Source of the DNA: a virus
Virus record (IMG/VR): IMGVR_UViG_3300013123_000162
Span: 1-25,354 of that record
Length of the DNA stretch: 25,354 bases
Reading direction: 5' to 3' (one strand)
Position numbers and translations under genes: made by a program. This document shows, piece by piece, positions 23,840 to 25,354 of the stretch. The notes under the pieces were generated by a model. The model made no database searches. It was not told the DNA's origin and was given only the letters and a program-made list of their open reading frames with translations. The first letter of the stretch is position 1. Each line of letters starts with the position of its first letter.

Positions 23840-25192
23840 TTGATTATTATAGAAAATAAAGCGCTTTTAAAAGAAATTTGTCTAAAGATTCATATGGGTG
23901 ATTCTATAATTATTCCTGTGTTTACTGACCATAAACAAAATCATCATATAAATAAACCTTTATTTTTATATATTTATCTTATTAAATTTAAAACTGGGTA
24001 TATAATTCCAATTAATACTGAAGATTGTATTAATATAGAAAATCTAGATTTATTTGACCTTTTTACTAATATATTAAATAATATAACAACTAAATATGTA
24101 ATTAATCTAGATCATCTATATTATTTTAGACCTTCTTTAGATGATAGATTTGTTGACTTAAGAGTGTTAGAATATATATCGACCGGTAAAGTATCTACTC
24201 ATTATAATAGATTATTACCTACTCAAAGTTTTATGTATCATCTACATTATAACATGAATGATGTTAATATATCTATTCCGATTACTAAACACATTGAATA
24301 TTTAGAAATGGAAACAGAAAATATATTAAATGTTATTAAATTATATTCAGAAAATGAATTTGAATTAAGTCTTAAAATGTTTAATAATATAATGCTTCCA
24401 ACTCTAAATACCATAACCCAGGCAGGTATACCAGTTGATACTGAATTTCCAGTTAAAGAAAATATTAAGAATAATTGTATTTATACAACCTATAATCCTT
24501 TTAATCTGACTAGTCGACCAACGTGTAGTTCTGGAAAATTCAGTTTTAGTTCAATAGCAAAGGACTCTCAAGATAGAAAGCACATTATTTCTAGATTCGG
24601 AGAAGATGGAACTTTGGTCTTATTTGATTATAATTCATATCATATATCATTGATATGTGAAATTATAAATTATAAATTTAATGAATACGCGTATACTCAA
24701 TTAGGTAAAATATATTTTGGCAAAGAAGAATTAACTCATGACGAAATAACAGATGCTAAAATCTTAACATTTAGAGTTTTATATGGTGGTATACCAACTG
24801 AATTCTTACAAATAGAATTTTTTAAAAGAGTAGATAAATTTATAAAAGAATTGTGGTCAGCATATAATTCAGATGGGTGTATATATACTAGATTATTTAA
24901 GCGAAGATATAATAGGAAAAACTATCCTGATATGAATGCTCAAAAATTATTTAATTATTATCTTCAATCATTTGAAACTGAAAATAATATGATGATACTA
25001 AATAAAATAAATACATATTTACAACAATATTCAACTAAAGTTATCCTATACATATATGATTCTATATTAATTGACTTCAAATTTGAAGATGGAAAAGATG
25101 TCATTAATCAAATACTGAATATTTTTAAAAATGATAAGTATGATGTAAGTATTTTTATGGGAAATAATTATTTAGATTTAGTCAAAATTTAA
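23840..25192 (+). CDS. Divergent family A DNA polymerase, exonuclease site absent
   Basis: A 450-residue protein with a pol I-type polymerase domain. Motif A is LVLFDYNSYHISLICEI (catalytic D263). Motif B has K307, F311 and Y315 in AKILTFRVLYGG, spaced as K758/F762/Y766 in Klenow, but the Arg at -4 is Ile303. GCIYTRLFKRRYNR and NYYLQSFETENN follow, and motif C is YIYDSILIDF (D407; the usual VHDE is YDSI). The first 200 residues retain the outline of the 3'-5' exonuclease fold (GYIIPINTEDC, VINLDHLYYF, VDLRVLEYI) but lack its DxE active site. Start is TTG 23840: an in-frame TAG immediately precedes it and AAAGG lies 8 nt upstream. Far shorter than bacterial Pol I (about 930 residues). Role in replication or repair is open. 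Confidence 0.82.
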   Translation: MIIIENKALLKEICLKIHMGDSIIIPVFTDHKQNHHINKPLFLYIYLIKFKTGYIIPINTEDCINIENLDLFDLFTNILNNITTKYVINLDHLYYFRPSLDDRFVDLRVLEYISTGKVSTHYNRLLPTQSFMYHLHYNMNDVNISIPITKHIEYLEMETENILNVIKLYSENEFELSLKMFNNIMLPTLNTITQAGIPVDTEFPVKENIKNNCIYTTYNPFNLTSRPTCSSGKFSFSSIAKDSQDRKHIISRFGEDGTLVLFDYNSYHISLICEIINYKFNEYAYTQLGKIYFGKEELTHDEITDAKILTFRVLYGGIPTEFLQIEFFKRVDKFIKELWSAYNSDGCIYTRLFKRRYNRKNYPDMNAQKLFNYYLQSFETENNMMILNKINTYLQQYSTKVILYIYDSILIDFKFEDGKDVINQILNIFKNDKYDVSIFMGNNYLDLVKI

Positions 25193-25193
25193 G

Positions 25194-25219
25194 TATTCTT
25201 TATATTTATTATTAAAAAT
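25194..25219 (+). promoter_or_regulatory. Third TATTCT/TATATTTATT promoter-like element
   Basis: TATTCTTTATATTTATTATTAAAAAT closely follows the layout of TATTCTGATATATTTATAATTAAAAAT at 147-172 (one-base gap). It lies just past the polymerase stop codon and runs toward the terminal repeat. If the molecule is circular, both elements lie in the same intergenic region ahead of the gene at 210. Confidence 0.38.
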
Positions 25220-25231
25220 TAACAATAATTA

Positions 25232-25354
25232 AAATATCGAGTTTCATTAAATGAAGTTAAATATAAATTTAATGTTTTTCAGCAAAATTCAACATTAAAA
25301 AGCATGATTTAAATTATGATTAATTATTTAATTTATTGGATTTTGTATTTTATA
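25232..25354. repeat. 123-bp direct terminal repeat, right copy
   Basis: Exact copy of positions 1-123. The intergenic region here (25193 to the end) holds no gene, only the promoter-like element at 25194-25219 and the repeat. If the ends are joined, a non-coding stretch of about 250 nt separates the polymerase gene from the gene at 210. Confidence 0.97.

Noticed and set aside
1-25354. CRISPR array, insertion sequence or integrase/attachment site
   Set aside because: No regularly spaced repeats, no transposase or recombinase ORF, and no terminal inverted repeats were seen on either strand.

Overview
The window is a piece of an A+T-rich myovirus (contractile-tailed phage) genome with T4-type tail proteins. 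Every supported gene lies on the + strand, tightly packed, with small overlaps or stop/start junctions. No tRNA, integrase, capsid, portal, terminase or helicase is visible, so this is one module of a larger genome. The first 123 bases recur exactly as the last 123 (1-123 = 25232-25354). The sequence was therefore either assembled as a circle of about 25.2 kb or is bounded by a genomic repeat. The host is probably Gram-negative: one enzyme belongs to a family that uses ADP-heptose, and the hub carries a peptidoglycan-type peptidase domain. The host itself cannot be named from the sequence.

Layout. (1) 1-209: repeat plus promoter-like DNA, then a small unknown protein (210-539). (2) 618-10417: a glycan island of eight overlapping genes. 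These are a GT4/methyltransferase/FkbM-methyltransferase fusion, a GT-A glycosyltransferase, a stand-alone class I methyltransferase, a stand-alone FkbM methyltransferase, a second GT-A-like protein, a DegT/DnrJ-type PLP sugar aminotransferase, a GNAT acetyltransferase, and a GT4 fused to an autotransporter-heptosyltransferase (TibC/Aah-like) domain with four C-terminal cysteines. Together they look able to make an N-acylated amino sugar and to build and methyl-cap a glycan on a protein or surface polymer. (3) 10414-10569: a compact regulatory or RNA element. It has an enclosing inverted repeat, a dyad overlapping an extended -10 box, a perfect nine-base Shine-Dalgarno and a six-codon minigene. 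(4) 10570-23798: the tail module. In order: coiled-coil protein, sheath, DUF5661-like protein, tube, gp26-like baseplate protein with an overlapping +1-frame ORF, small protein, tape measure, gp48/54-like tube-baseplate protein, gp53-like protein, two-part hub whose second part ends in an M15-type peptidase, and a small unknown protein. (5) 23840-25192: a short, divergent family A DNA polymerase with no recognisable exonuclease active site.

How it fits together: the tail module encodes tube, sheath, ruler and central hub of a contractile injection machine, with a cell-wall peptidase on the hub. The adjacent glycan island may decorate virion fibres or the host surface (inference). Two strong terminators (after the sheath and after the gp26-like/+1-frame pair), one weaker hairpin (after the tube) and a recurring TATATTTAT element upstream of several gene groups suggest several late transcription units. 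Points most worth a second look: the GT4-heptosyltransferase fusion, the 10414-10502 element, the U7 frameshift candidate before the tape measure, and the one reading frame at 20185-23403 broken only by two TAA codons.
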